Below are positions 10,501 through 25,500 of a stretch of 35,902 nt of DNA, in pieces (position 1 is the first letter of the stretch; each line of letters starts with the position of its first letter). The stretch is taken from positions 134,783 through 170,684 of the forward strand of contig NW_003133364.1 in NCBI RefSeq assembly GCF_000003605.2, written 5' to 3'. The position numbers and the translations under genes were made by a program. The DNA is from Saccoglossus kowalevskii (lineage: Eukaryota; Hemichordata; Enteropneusta; Harrimaniidae). The notes beneath the pieces are model-generated. The model searched no databases. It worked only from the letters and a program-made list of their open reading frames with translations, and was not told the origin of the DNA.

Positions 10501-13500
10501 TTGGAGACTAGGGTCCAACACTAGCCATGGGAATTAACACTAGTGAATAGTTTAGGTTCTGAATCGTCAATAAAGTGGTGTCAGGTAAACTGAAGTCTGA
10601 AGTAATTTTAACTAGTTCCAAAAGCCTCCAGTCGGAGGGATTCTATGAGCCTGCCTCTTTTTATTGTTGAATCACGTTCTCTTCACAAAAATGCAGAAAA
10701 GATTGAATAGCATTAAAACAGAGATAATGATCTCAGGCTTATTCTACTGGGACACATATGATAAAACACTAGGTCAAAGGTGTGTATTCGTGTACCAACA
10801 CAAGACCTACTCAGATTTAATGACACCAATAAGGAAATATTTGTTTCCAATGGCCTGAATTACATCATAAAGCAAGTGATTTGTTTTCCTAACAGTCAAA
10901 CAAATTACCCCTCACTTATAAGTTCTCTGCTCCCTTGTCTCGTTTCAGTGACAAACCGTATCATTTATCTCTTGCTTTGGGAGTAAGATGCTTAAGCATT
11001 GAAACTTACAACAAATAATCATGTCATGTTTAAATTTATATTTGTAATTATAATACTGTAGGTTTTACAATAATTATGAAATCAATAATACTTCTGTAGA
11101 GATGGAATATTCTCAGTTTTAGCAAATTTTATGTTACAGGAATATACATCAAGTTTTAAACTGATTGGTTTGTGAAGAAACAATATATTCTGATAAATTT
11201 GTACATTCACCGGGTTTCATTTTAGTGCATTTCGCTAAATAAAATAAAACCTAGCTAATACTTGGTCCTTATAAAACAAAACATTGTGATCACCTATTTA
11301 CATTGAGACAATAACTACAAAGCATCTACCACAGAGATGATATGATTGGCCCAGACATGCAACTGGTGAGGTCACTTAAGTACATGTCTTAACAGACATG
11401 AATGCAACAACAACAGCATGCACTGCACCACCCTAATTAGAAGAAGAGTCAACTACGTGACTGTGAACAAATTACAAAACCAGCACTCTATAAATTCACT
11501 CATCATTGACAGCTGTTGGAAAGATCTTTCCTAATAAACGATTGCCCGGCATGAAACTATTCACCTGCAACTTTTATGAAGTCTAAGATTAACTCTATAT
11601 TTGTGCCAACTCCAGAGTGTTTATTGAGCTATCTATTGCAGATCAAGATCACTGACAGATTGAAGGTGTGCTTCAAAGGAACACGTACACTCACAGGTGT
11701 CAACACAACGATTACCATCAAACAAATGAAAACTAATAAAGAGACACATCTATACTAGTGAAATAATAAATGAATAAAAATAAAAAAATTATATAAAAAA
11801 CATTAAAGTAAAAGGTTGCAGCAACTCTTTCATATTAATGCCATTAAAAGGTGCTTACACTACCAATTAAGAACATCAATAACTTTATTATAGTGATTAT
11901 TGTGCCATTAAAACAGGCCATTGGGGAGGAGGGGGTTATGACCACTGGCACATGAACTATTATTTTCATCAAATTTTTATAACGAATATTTCCTTGTGTT
12001 AACTATATAAATTTATTAAGACTGAAAGCCTGACAGAGTGAGTGACCTCACACCCAGGGAACACTGCTTCACATATGGGGCATCACAGTTAAATTTCAAG
12101 CTAATTGGTAATTGAAGAGCAAACCTAGGCACATATAGATGTGTTTGCTTAAAGAAATGTGTTCTAACCTGCTGGGACCAGACACACTACAGGAGAAAAT
12201 TTCCTCTAAATTATGTATGTCACATAATTGACCTTTTAACTTCATCACATTGGTAGTCTATTACAACATGCAGCAGCATGTCAGAGACTGAGCTTCAACA
12301 AATCTCAAACACTCATAACAAAACTTTTTGAAAGTTTTTCACTGAACAGAATGTTGCCTCAACTCACGACTGAACAAAACACCATGTGTGAGTTATCACA
12401 TAGGGTGTTATTACATAAAGCTTAATTTCCAACTTTTTAAACTTCACAACCAGGATTTAATGACAATATTTACAAAGTGTTGTTAGAATTAAACAGTAGT
12501 AAAACCATCTCGTAGCAAAACCATCTATACTATGTGAAGTTAAAAAGTGTTCACAATTGCATGAAAATGGTATCCTGCATGACCCACAATTAATTTTTAT
12601 CAATGATCATATGTGAATAGGTTAACCTTGCAGTGACAGGTTTCAACCAACCTTAAAACTGAGCTAACATTATGTGTGAGCAGGAATGCTGTGTTAAACA
12701 TGTATTCTGACTTGCCAGAATTGCAGCTCTCCTCCCCTATAGGTACTGTAATTTTTAACACATACAAGTCCATATTATCGACAAATGTAGATGTACTACT
12801 GTGTCCCTGATCAAGATGCATCAACCCTGTTCCAGAAATAGACAGACATAATGCTATTGCAGTGAAGGTTAAATGGGAAGTGCAGTGTTATTTCTGAATC
12901 ACAAGTCAGTTTTAAACGGTATGACTAACACTAACCCACATACTACAAAATGATTCTAGGAAATTGAACAAAAAGTTTATATATGTAATGTACAGTTATA
13001 GCCCACTTGTATTAGTAGCTGGTATATTCACTAACCTTCAAAACACAAACCAGGAAAAACATTTTAAAAAATATATAAGCCCATCTTGCAAGGAGGTTCA
13101 TTTCTAATAGGTTGTACAATCAAAATCGAGTAAAAACATAAATTACTTTGCCCTCTTTGTTCTTATTTCCTAAGAATTTGTTAAGTCTGCCTGCTATTGC
13201 AATACTGTATGTACACTGTGAGAAGAAGAGCTAATTAGCTCTGCACTGAAGTGTACACAAATTGTCTAAATGGAAACTTGTCAACCTTGCTATGTAACAA
13301 ATTGTAGCCACCAAAACCAGCATTCTAATGAGGTTTTTTTTTACAATTATTCCAGCTCAGTTTAATATTTCAAGGCCAATTTATAATAAAAACAAACATT
13401 AATATTTATCTACCTTTTATCATTATTATTTTTTTTTTATTATCTAAAAAATATTGGCACTGTATTTCCCTTGTGACAGTTATGTGCCTATTCACACAGC

Positions 13501-16500
13501 TTTGTTTGAATAATATATCAAAAGCTACTTTAGTAAATTAATAAATAGACTTGGGAATAATAAAGAGGAATCAAACATCTAGCACCTTTCACACAATACT
13601 ACAGTCTCATTGAAGACAATATTTACCCATGAACTGTTGATGACGCAAAAATGTTAAGTTATTTACCAGTATTAATTTTAATAATTCAACTATTACCAGT
13701 ATTCCTTGTCAATGATTGTACGAGTTGAGGGTGGACCTCTTGTCTAGAAAGAACTCTGCCCAACAAGCTGTATCCAAGCAATTGAGAAATGTCAACTCAC
13801 CAAATTAATTAATCAGAATGATTTGATTTTTTTGATAGTGTTAGCTTTCAGTTCAAAAAGTCAAAGGGCACTGTGTTATACAGCACTATATTGAAATAAT
13901 CAGGTCTGGATTTCTCTGATAAAATCAATTTAAAATAAATGTTCATTAAGTACAGAGCCTATAGGAAATCACACACAATATAACATATCCACATTTGCTC
14001 TATCAGAAACATATGTCCATATAAGCGCATGTAAACCATGCATATATTATGTAATGTATCAGCAATTATTTTGACCATAGATACACACCTCCATCATACA
14101 ACCGGTAATAAAAAAATATGACATTTTAGTATCATTCATTTTATACAAATCATGCTTTTTGTAATTTTTGTTTACCCCCATCATCTCACAAATTATTCAC
14201 CTGCTTTATTCAATTTTAGTTACATTTGTTTTACTGTAGTTTATTTTGCAGATTACACTACAGATACAATAACAAATTATTATGCAACGTCTCCATTTGA
14301 TTTTGTGTAAAATATAGCATTTGCATAGAAATCAATATTTATATTATTAGATTGCCTCATCTTATTTTATTTTATTTTAAACCTTAGCTGTCAGGTCTGT
14401 TTTAAGTTGAACTAGCACTAATAAAATAGATGTCAGTGACTGAATTCTTGTCACCTTTGGGAAAAACAGGTGGAGTTGTTTATCCTGACAAAAAGCATAT
14501 AAGACTGTAAATCGTTGGTGAACAACTGGTCTTTATCTATAACTGTATTTCATAACAGTAGCAGTTTTATCCATGGCCTGTAACCTTTATATAATGTAAA
14601 CTAATAACTCCAGTTACACATGTGAGTTTTGTTAGGAAGCACATGTATTCATGTGATGACCAACAACATTCTCATTCAATGCCATACCATGATAACACAA
14701 TTAAGATTAGAAGTGTCCCATGTCACTATTCCACTAGGCTATCAATTGATGTTTGAAAACCATGAATTGAAGATGACCATCTTGTAGAAAGCAATGACTG
14801 ATATTTTGGTATCTGTGATGGCTGCCTTACAGGCACAGCATATGGTGAATAACATGATAACAGCCACTGAGAATGGTTACAAATGACCTTTACCTTATTA
14901 AATTTTACAACTACACCCTGTAGAAATAAAGCAGTCTAGTACTCAGCCTGATAGAGATATGAAGAGGAAAGCATGTATGAGTACCAAATTCTGGCTACTG
15001 TGGGAAAAGAATTTCTGATTTAATCTTACAACCATTTACATTATATATACATGCATTTAAAGCAATTTACATTACATGTATTTAATAAGATGGGTGGAGG
15101 GTTTTATCTTAACAGTGTGTGGTGGGAAAAAATGTTTGCCTGACTAGCTGAACTACATTATGGATTGCCATGCAAAGACCAAGTAGCAAAGAGGTGCTTG
15201 GTAGAGGACTTTCTGTGAATGAATAAATGAATGAAAAACAAATAGCCAGTCTAAGGCACCTACATACCAAATAGCAAAGCAATGTGAATGGCTAGTATTC
15301 AAAAATAGCAGTGTTTAGTTTAGATAAGTTTTTTTACTGGTTGATAAATAATAGTAAACAAACTAAAGACAATATTTATTATTGAGCTATATTTATGATG
15401 ATGACTTGTCAATCAATACTAATCAGTCGTTAAACCTAAACAATGATACAATAAATCAAACTGTTACTAAGACTTTTTAACCCAATTTAAACTCTTAAAG
15501 ATAAAGAGAAAATGAAACACTGCCATCAAAACAACTAACACTAGTAGATCTGTAGCATTAACACAGCAATTTATTTAAATAATCATGCCAGAGTAATATT
15601 GTCACAAGATCAGTTGTGTTGGTTAAAGTTGGCCATAGTATTTAGATTAACATTCCTGAATTGTTCAAATCCATACTATCTCTTGTTATCTTGTTAGTTG
15701 ATAACAAGACTATTTTGAGTTTGGCAGACCATCTTACAGCACACACAACTATGTTTTCCACTACAAAACAGTTAGTTGCAGTCCTACTTTGCAAATATGT
15801 GAGTCATCACACCCAGAACAAGATAATATAAAATGAGTTAAAATGAAGTTGTTTTAAATAGATTCTGACTTTACTTTAACTCATTTGAGAGTACTGGCAT
15901 TTTAGCTTTTACAAAAACATACCTAAAATGAGACTGACCTTCAAAGCACACATAAATTATTATTCTGCAGTTAATTTCTACTTATCCCTGCACAATCTCA
16001 TTGTTTGATGGTGTATATATAGATATATATATATGTCGGAGGATAGTACATCACAGATTTGCAAAGTGGAAATGCGAATTTGAGAGTTGAAAAAATGATA
16101 AAAAGGCTCACATGCTCTACTAATCAAGCAAATACTGTAAATGCATTAATTATTCACTGGCTTAATCCAGTGAAATTGCTCAAAATAGTAGAGGGAAAAT
16201 TGATGTTTTTACAGTACAGTAAGTGATCCTTATAGATGTGTAATATACCTGTGGATGAGAACTGAAATCAAGCCTTAAACAAACTCTGGTTTCAGAGCAG
16301 TTGCAAATAAATGTTACTGAATTCTATGTGAAATAACAGCAATTAGTCATTCATATGTATGCATTGTGTCTGAACAAATAATAAGTGCAAATAAGTGCAG
16401 TGTATGTGAAGATAGTGTAATAATAGCATGGGGTTGAATGAATCCTGAGAGGGGGAAGGGCATCTTTGATACATGTGGGTGGTATACTTAATGTTAATAC

Positions 16501-19500
16501 ACCACACAATGCTTACAATGGTACCATTGAAAACAAAGATTCTATATTCTTTGTATGTTGCAGATATAAGATTGAAATTGATGAATCTGGAAATTTAACT
16601 ATGACAGATGGTCAGAAGAATAAAGGAATACCAACAACAAAAACAAAGGTTGTGAATTGTGGATGACTTTGTTTGAGAAACAAATTAGGACAGATATCTC
16701 CTTTTACATAACCACTTCACAGTAATCCATCCTACCACAAAACTAATTGCATGCTGAATCAGTCAAGCACCAATAAACAGTTTAAAGGTCTAATAGAATA
16801 TGATACATGTAATGTCTGCCTTGTTTTCACCATTAAATTGTAATGCACAATATACCCTTAACACATCACCAAACAGATAATTGCTTATTAGTGTCTCTCC
16901 ACAGTGTTGTTACATTTATTAACACTCACTTTCTTTTTCTAAAAATGTGGTATAAATTTCGAGATAATATTTCATGCACATTACGCGATTCAAAAACCAT
17001 CGCCGATTTTCCTACCATTGCCCACCAGTTCCAAATGGCCAAACCTTTAAAATGCGGTTGAACTTGAAGCAGATTTAACTCAATATCTATTTGTAAGTGT
17101 TTGTAAATTCACTTTGACCAATATTAGCTTATATGCATATGTATTCTCAAAGAATAATGTCAAATCTAGATATGTAATTTTAACTGGTAACCTAAGCTTG
17201 GGACTGGCACAGGAATATACAGAATCAATTCACATAAATATTTTGGAATTTCTAAAAATAAAATTGGATTGAATGACACAAAAGTCAGTCCACAACCCTT
17301 AGTTGCATTTTAAGTTGTAGAGAATTAGTAGCAAATACTAGTCAATAAATGCCAGTATAGTTTATCACATTAATTATTCAATTCTAAATTTAATCACTGA
17401 AGTTTTTCTTCCAGAAAGCATCAATACATAATTTTTTGTATAAAAAAAAAGGATAATGGCATTCAGTGTAAGTGATTAGCTTTCTCACGAAAAAAATTTA
17501 ATTAATTGAATAATTTATTTGTAAAGAGAATTACGATATTTACAAGGAAACCTATTTTTAAATTTAATTAATTACATACATTAGCTGAAACATCGCACAA
17601 AGAGAGGTATAATTTATGTTATAAGGCTGGTGTAGTTTACTTTAGTAATGATCAATTACTAGTATAAATAACTTTACAGGTAAAAACATGTGTAGGTGCC
17701 CAAAGGAAAAATATTTTACAGTCAATTGAAAGCCATGTGTGCAAATCAAGGTCAAGTTTCATACATGACCTCCAAGAAGCCCCACATGTAAAAAAAACAT
17801 TCAGCCTTACAATAATACATGTATAATACTGGAAATCAAAGCTCTGATTGAGAGCAACAATACCCTCAAAAGAACCAGGATGTGTGACCTTTAGACTATT
17901 TAAGATGCATTACATGAATATAGATACAAGCTTCTAAGACACAGTAGTCAATGTAATAAAGAATCCTATTGAGTTACTGCTACTATACAAATATTTCTAC
18001 TAAGATCTTGTTAGGGAAAACATTGAGCATTTTTATCATTGGAATCTAGTATATTTAATCTTGAGGTGAAAGAATTTGAACATTTTCACAACATTTACCC
18101 AGACCAGAACAGAAGATTATTACTTGTTTATTTTAGGTTCAATATTGGTAAATCACCAGAGACACCATGAGTTTCACCATGGGGGGGATTTTATATCATA
18201 GAACACAAGCTGATATCCCTCCCTCATCTGTCTGGCTAACATGGGCAGAGGTTTAACATTTCTTTCTGCTTGATCAGTTACCAGTGACCATCTGCAGACT
18301 TCAAATTAGTTTTCAAGGTCTGAATGCCTTAAATATTAATAAATAGCATGCATGCCTAAATACAACTTCACAGACTTTTGATGGAAAGTACTGTATTTGC
18401 TCTATTATTGAATTTACTGTTATGATCTGAGGTTACACAATTAATTTGAACTATGAACTTTGTTTAAATTCAAGAAGCTTGTCAGTCCTTGATACTAGTT
18501 TCTAACTAACCCACTAGTACCAAAACTATAATATTGTAATACTTTCAATGGATACAAAACATCTTGTTACAAAATGCTTAGCATGTAGAGATTAATCAAT
18601 TTATTGCAAGTAGCAGTACTACTGGAGTTTCTTTCAATAACAACCAGGCATAGGATGTGTTACTGAGGAATAAAGATAGCCAGACACAATATACCTCTTT
18701 GATGTAACAAGAGAGAAATGTAAGTTTTAAGTGGTTCTAAAGGTGAACAGTCTGCACCTTGCCATTATAACAACACTGTTACCCAGGATGCTGGCAGAGA
18801 CTCTTTAGGTATAAACCTATCAGTGAATAAGAAGGAAGACAATGCATGAGTCTAGTAAACTAGGCTTTTCTAATAGTGCCTGCAAGGAAAAAATATTAGC
18901 AATTCTTGACTCTAGTTTCTGTCTTATCTGATTGATCAGTCTGAACAGCTGGCATCAATGATGTTCTTCATTATGGGTGAAACAGTTCAAGTTGCTTTCA
19001 CAATTCAAATACAATCGTGCTGTGTCCATAGATCCTAGGCAACATTTAATGCATGTGTTTAGGTATTTCACACAATGTTTATAATGCTTAATACTTTGAC
19101 ATATTTCAATACTGCTACTACATATAGGCACAATGAAGTTCAAAATAAAACCAAAACAGTTTACGAATGAATACCAAATTGAAAACAGATCCAAAACATA
19201 TGCCAGTAATCTATTGTAGAAAATTACATTTAATCTTGCTACAGATGTCTTTGACCTTAAAGAGGTTCTCCTCTCAGGTTTCCTATCACCAGGACAAAAA
19301 GCTGTCTCACATATAACAAAGGTGTCAGGTCAAATATATAATTGAAACTTCATGGTGTATGTGAGCTTGGCCAATGAATTTAAACATAGATGTTGTCAAT
19401 AGTATAAAAAAAGACATAATGTTTCTATTTGAACTACAGGAATTTTATCCCTGAGGACAACTACAAAAAAATGGGACATGTATTGGTGGAAGTTTCATTG

Positions 19501-22500
19501 ACATGGGTAATTAGGTTTCAGACCAGTATAGTTATTTTTTGTACACTTCAAAACCAAATGTGTTTGTAAGAAACCCAAGCAAGGTTTATATAATGTACTA
19601 TCAGAAATAATGTTTTTCCAGTGTGGAGCAAGGCAATTACAGGAATGCTATGTCTATCATTGTTCAAGCCTTGAAAGAATAGTTCAATTTACAAAGGACT
19701 CATTGAGCTGGAGTAACTAGCAACCATAACAACCACACAAGCTTGACTCCTATGCCAAACTGATGACTGAACTCAACTCTCCCAGTTACATTATATTACA
19801 GGAATATATGCGATAGTATAAGGAACACACCATGTAAATACTCATTATGTATCTAAAGATCTGGGCCAAACCCACAATGTAATTAGACTCCAGGCAAGGA
19901 AACCATAAAAGTGTCCCATATTCATTCCGTGGATAAATAATATCACATAATCAGTGTGAAGCAGAATATTTTTTAATTATTGGGGGGGGGGGTCCCCATT
20001 TATTTTTAGAAGATTAAAAGAACAAAATTATTGCTATTAACACTATGACTAAATTAGGTAGCAGTAGGTGGCTTTATGTACCAGATGCACTCAGCTGTTA
20101 TACTGACTACAGTGAGAATCAACCATGAGAAGTATTAAATCTAAACTGAAAGATTTACAGGGGGGGGTGAATAATTATAATTCAATTAGAACATTTAGTA
20201 AATACAGCTGTAAATTCTATATAACCTATAATAGCCTCAATTGCAAATCTAATGTACAGGCATCATCAAAGACTGCCCTTTAATAGTGAGGTTGAAGTCT
20301 CATCTGTTTTCTATATATCCCTTTGGCAATTTTAATATCTGTCTGACCATTATTCAGTCAAAAAAACATTAGCTATTAATTTAACTGAAATGCTATGTTT
20401 TATTGACACAGTTGTGACGTCATGATTATCAATATCTAATTTGTCTACATACAGAAAGAAAAGTGATACAGTCAATAATATAATATTACAGAAATACTTA
20501 TATATAATCATTATCTGCTTTTCAAGAGATACAAAACCACTTTCAGGACTAGCTGTAGATTATGGGCTCAGCCAAGAGGAACGAACCTTTTGGAATGTTT
20601 CCTCTGTCCCTCATAAAATGAAGAGCAGTGAAACAGAAAATTAAGAACATGAATTTTCATTGTTCAAGTTCAGATAAAGTTCAGCTACAGAAAGTGAATC
20701 AAAAGAATGTTTAAAATGTGCTGACAGCTAGCTGGTGATCTTAATTTTTGAGGGAAGTTGTTGACATACCCTATTAAATATTAAGTGATGTCTACCATAT
20801 AATGGAAGATTTTGATTCTAATTAAATGAGGACTACCAAACTACTGCTACCATTACCTCACACACATTCTGCATTAAAAACAACCAGATCAGATATTGCA
20901 GATGTGTGCTGACACCATTACCTGAACACCAAACTCTATCCACATTATTCAAGTACAAAGAAGTTGGTTGGTTGGTTTTTTGTGTTTTTCAGGACACCTG
21001 CAAAGTTTATGAGGCAATGCAGTTCAAATATTAATTCAAATCCATTCAACTGGAGAACATAAACAAGGCTTTCTAAAGAAAACTCATAACAGAAAGTCTC
21101 AAAACAATTTGGACTCTTGACCTAAAGGGATAAATATTAATGAAAGAACAGTTTTTGAAAAGAATCTTAGAAAACACAATGATAATTCCTATGGGTTTCA
21201 GGAAGCGATAATACCCTACCACTCTAGGATTATATAGAAAAATGTAGGTTTATTGTAAACTGAAATGATGTAGACTGCTTCAAAGTTCAATTTGAAAGAT
21301 AAATGTTCACAGAATTTACAACACAGGGAAACTTTTGTAGCTGTGAACTTTCATTTGGGATCTTTTCAGAATGTCTGACCACTATTCAGTCACTTGTAAA
21401 ATGTCATTCTTATGAATGCTGTTAAAATTATCAAATCAAGAAGCAGAGAATATAATACAGTTTGCAATGGAATACAGAATCTCTGAAAGCCAGAACTTTG
21501 TTTATACTATTAATGATGATAATCACCAGTTACTTAGAGGGCTTTTAATCTGTTTATTGTTGATTGGATCACAAAGCTAGATAAGGGCATTGACTATAGC
21601 CAGCTATTGTTCACAAGTTTGTCACAGGTACAGGATAATTTATGTTTTCTTTGACAAAATATAAGATAATAAATAAAAGTATAAACAATAAATAAATTTA
21701 TTTAAGATCCTAAATCATGTTATTTCAATCAGAGGTACATTACTTGGGGTTTGCAACTCGCATAGTACTGTATGGTGACATCATGTCAAGATCCCATTCA
21801 AGTCACTTCTCGTAGATAGCGAGACTGAGGCTACGACCTTCTGACATGACACATATCAATGTTCAAGGTTTGTAATGAAAAAATAAAACTTTTCTTGTCG
21901 CTATCATAGTGAAAAATATAATACATCGAAAATGTACAGAAAATATAGTTCTCGTAATCCGTCATACCGTGGGCAGCTATTTTGATCCACCTGGACATCC
22001 CAGTATCCTAGTTACCTCGGGCATGCGCATTCTTCTGAGTTGGAACGCTTATGCGAGAGCGAGATTGTGACGGGATCTTGGTATCATGTCACCGTAGTTA
22101 CAAACCCCAAGTAATGTACCTCTGTTTCAATTTATTAAATTGTTAATAGACTTTGCTATCAAGAAAGAAGCACTGTTAAAGAATAATGTCATGTAATATA
22201 GATGTCATCATTTTAGTGCCCTCATCTGTAATTTGGTAAGGGTATGGGTGAGCTACATCGACATACTGTCACAACACAAAAGATAGATTGCATCAAATTT
22301 GTTAAAAACTTTTGTGATTGGTCAAATTGCTTTTAATCACCATTTAAATTTATAGATATTATTAAATATGTTATATAAAACAAATTCAAACCTTCATGAA
22401 ACTTGGTACATTCAGTATAACGAACACTTCAATATAACGAACTAAATGGTTGTCTCCCGACGTGTTTGTTATAACGAGGCTACAGTGTATATAGACCAGA

Positions 22501-25500
22501 AATATTTGAAAACTTTGATATAATAATAAAAATGACAGTTGAGCATTGTTTGGCAATCAAGCATAACTCTCCAGATTATAATGAAAATTTCTATGAAAGT
22601 TGGAATAACATAATATAGATATGAATCACAGTACTTTGATTAGTTTGTACCTGATTCTGGCCACCTCCAGCATAAACAAAGGTTGTGACAAAATTCTACA
22701 TTCGTCCACCTATGTAGCTTTTTCTTAAGCTCCACAGGGTAAGACTCCTTTCAAACTTGTGAAAGCAAAATATTTTAGTGAACAATTATGCTATGTTTAT
22801 TCAGTAAGGCAGTCGTGTGGACGGTTGACATGATGCGAACTAGAAATGTTGACTTGACAGGCTGGTCTAACGTGTCATCTTTGGAATATGTTTTTTTACA
22901 AGCGAATCTGACACCGTAGTTGAACTTCGTCTGTCAGTGAATTGACGCAAAACTGAATGGTGAATGCCTCAAATCCGGAGTCATGATAAACAAACTGGCA
23001 GGAAACGCCAATGTAGTCATGTATGTTGCACGAGGGGATTTGTAGACTATTTGTATAGAAATAGAGTGGCCGCAAAAACGTCAACTGTCGTAGCTAGAGG
23101 ACCAAGGCAACTGTAACAGAAGACAAATATGGAAGGACTCTTTTCAAAAGAAAAATCATTTGACGTACCCCCAGCTTCTGTGGCCAAGTGGGTGTTTATC
23201 TTTGAACGTGAGATTGACAATGCTGGTTGCTTGCCTGCCTTACGTCAAACGAGATCTAAAAACAAACTTCACTGTCAAGTTTCTTGTACATGGCTTTCAA
23301 CAAACAAACAAGCTAATCATGTCGGATAGTTCATGACCCTCCCAATGACCACCCCAGGTACCCAAAAAACATGGCCGTACGTGTGTAAAAACATTGTAAA
23401 ATCACTTATTTGAACAATAAATTCAATCACAACATTAAAATGTGTCAAATGTTTTGGTTACCCAAGAGAAGTATCTTACAACATTGTCGTCTGCTCAAAT
23501 GGTAACGCGCAAAAACACACTTCCGGATTAATTAGCATAATTTATGCAGATTGTGGTTGTAACGTTCTTATTATCATGATTATTACTCCATGACTTTAAC
23601 GTCGTCTGTTTCCGTTGACTTTCTTTTATTTTACTCGATCTTTCAACACTCTCAACAAAGGTTGCCAAACACATAAAAACTTGAAAGTAAATTTTACGGC
23701 AGTAATTCGTTTTCTTTTCAAAACCGAACAATTGGTCCTCGCAAAAACTCGGCCTTATTGAAATTCATAAGACGTAAAATTCGACGTAAAACAAGAGTGA
23801 CTTGGGAGATTTTTCTAAGTGACCTCGAACAGTCGGTGTTAAAGGTGTTTCATTTTACTTTGCGAAGGTTCCATTAAGGTTCAGTCATGCTCAGCCATGT
23901 GATGAAAGCATAGGTACCATGGCGAGGTCTCCATGTTTGCCTACCCTTGCCGGCTAACGGGTGTATTCTCGCAAACAGAAAACATTTCGATAAATAACCA
24001 TGTTGACCGAAGAAGTTGACAGAGCCAATAAAATTTGGGATTTGTCATGTTAATGGCAAGTAAATCCACAGAATTGTGTCAATAACGAGTACAACGGACT
24101 TTCTTCGTCTTCGCAGATGTTTCAAATCTACCAGTATTTGTTAATAATTATTCATAGGGTCGCAGTCACATGACGGTTTTTGACGAACATACAACTCATC
24201 AATGCGTAGGACAGGAAGCTTGCATTTTACTTTCCATAATATAGTTTATGACCCCGTCCCTGTGGCAACCGTTTCCAGTTGGCCACTTACAATGCCGTGG
24301 GTGTTGCGTGCATACAGTGAATTAGACCCGACGGTAAAGGTGTAAGTTCATAGGGAAAACACACAGCAATGAAAAACGCACTATAATAACTAAGGCATGA
24401 AAACCATTACACCCGAAGAAACTTTTCTAAGAATAATAAAAACAAACTTTAACAAATAATAAGAGCACACGAAGCTGTGAAGAAAGGCAAAGATGAGTAG
24501 TGTGAGAAAAACAAATGTGTCACAAACTTCAATCCAAATTTATAACGCAACATATAAACCTTCGATATCACTTGGCGTATGGTTGCATTAGCTATGTCTG
24601 AAGTATCGAATATGTGTGTTGTCATCTATCGGTTCCTTCCGAACACATCCTTCATCGAATCCTGCTTGAAAGCAAGACAGAAGAGCTCATATCATGTGAC
24701 TGCCGGAGTCTATATATAAATAAGTCGGCTAAAATATTTATATTACTTTTTTAGACAATTAATGATATATAAAACACTCAATAAAAACAATTTTATTTTA
24801 ATATCACAGCTCTATAAGTCACTGAAATATCGTGGTTTCAGCATTATGTAGTAAATAATGATAAGGTGAGACAGCGCAAAAATACGGTATGGGGTGTATG
24901 TAGACTGTTGGCTAGAAAAAAAAAACTTCACTCATTCAACACACTAACACATATCATCATCAACATGCTCAAAAGAGCTTCGGTTTCACAGTGTAAAAAA
25001 AGAACTGTAAACAAATACATTATAAACATTATCTTACCCGTATTGGCTTTGTAAAAAAGCGGGGTGAATTTGTCCTGGTCGGGCGACAAAAGTGTAACCT
25101 GCAAAAAGAAGACCAAGATACGATATATATGGGGTTCAATTCCCTGCTTAAACGGACAACATGCTTGGGCGATAGCCACTACAATTGGCCGAGTCGTACC
25201 TGATACATGCAAATAACCTGGCTAATTGTGTGGGGTGTATGTAGTCACACACGAAAACTTCTAAACTTTTATTATATGAAGAGCCTATATATTACACTGT
25301 ATCATTTTACTATTGGTAACGACTATCACCCACTTGGAAACCTGGTTCTTGTTCCTTTCCCGTTTTCAAACATTATTGGCTCAAGTTTCAAAGTTGGGGA
25401 CTGTTGGTTGTGGAGAGCAGACCCATGTCAGATGAAGGGTGGCGAGGTCGTTTCTATGACGTGTGCACCATGTCGACTGGCAGTAAAATTATAGAGGTGG

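Larger units (their letters stand above)
4591..25037 (-). other. intron 3 of the RBM24/38-like gene (20,447 nt)
   Basis: Almost all of the window's left two thirds is this one intron. It is AT-rich and CpG-poor up to about 22.7 kb, then becomes CpG-rich. Visible contents are a GU-rich tract (4764-4791), a run of 12 Cs near 6978, imperfect CTGCRTCAT repeats at 7199-7260, a possible plus-strand nested gene (8249-16666), an AT dinucleotide tract at about 16013-16034, G runs at about 18180, 19981 and 20161, a MITE at 21730-22124, a pogo-like remnant at 22413-22487 and an E-box/MEF2-type pair near 24.7 kb. Most remaining open frames are chance-length. Confidence 0.9.

Noticed and set aside
10480-10510. 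Minus-strand K-L-H-P-K-I segment resembling the family's QLHP core
   Set aside because: A stop codon follows at once and there are no splice sites in the right phase.
23129-23329. 66-codon plus-strand frame beginning [12 protein letters not shown], a possible first exon
   Set aside because: It has an ATG but no family resemblance, and open frames are longer by chance in this less AT-rich part. No partner exon was found.
25134-25144. GGTTCAATTCC, a perfect tRNA B-box match
   Set aside because: No A box at the right distance and no cloverleaf could be formed. It lies in intron 2 next to exon 3.
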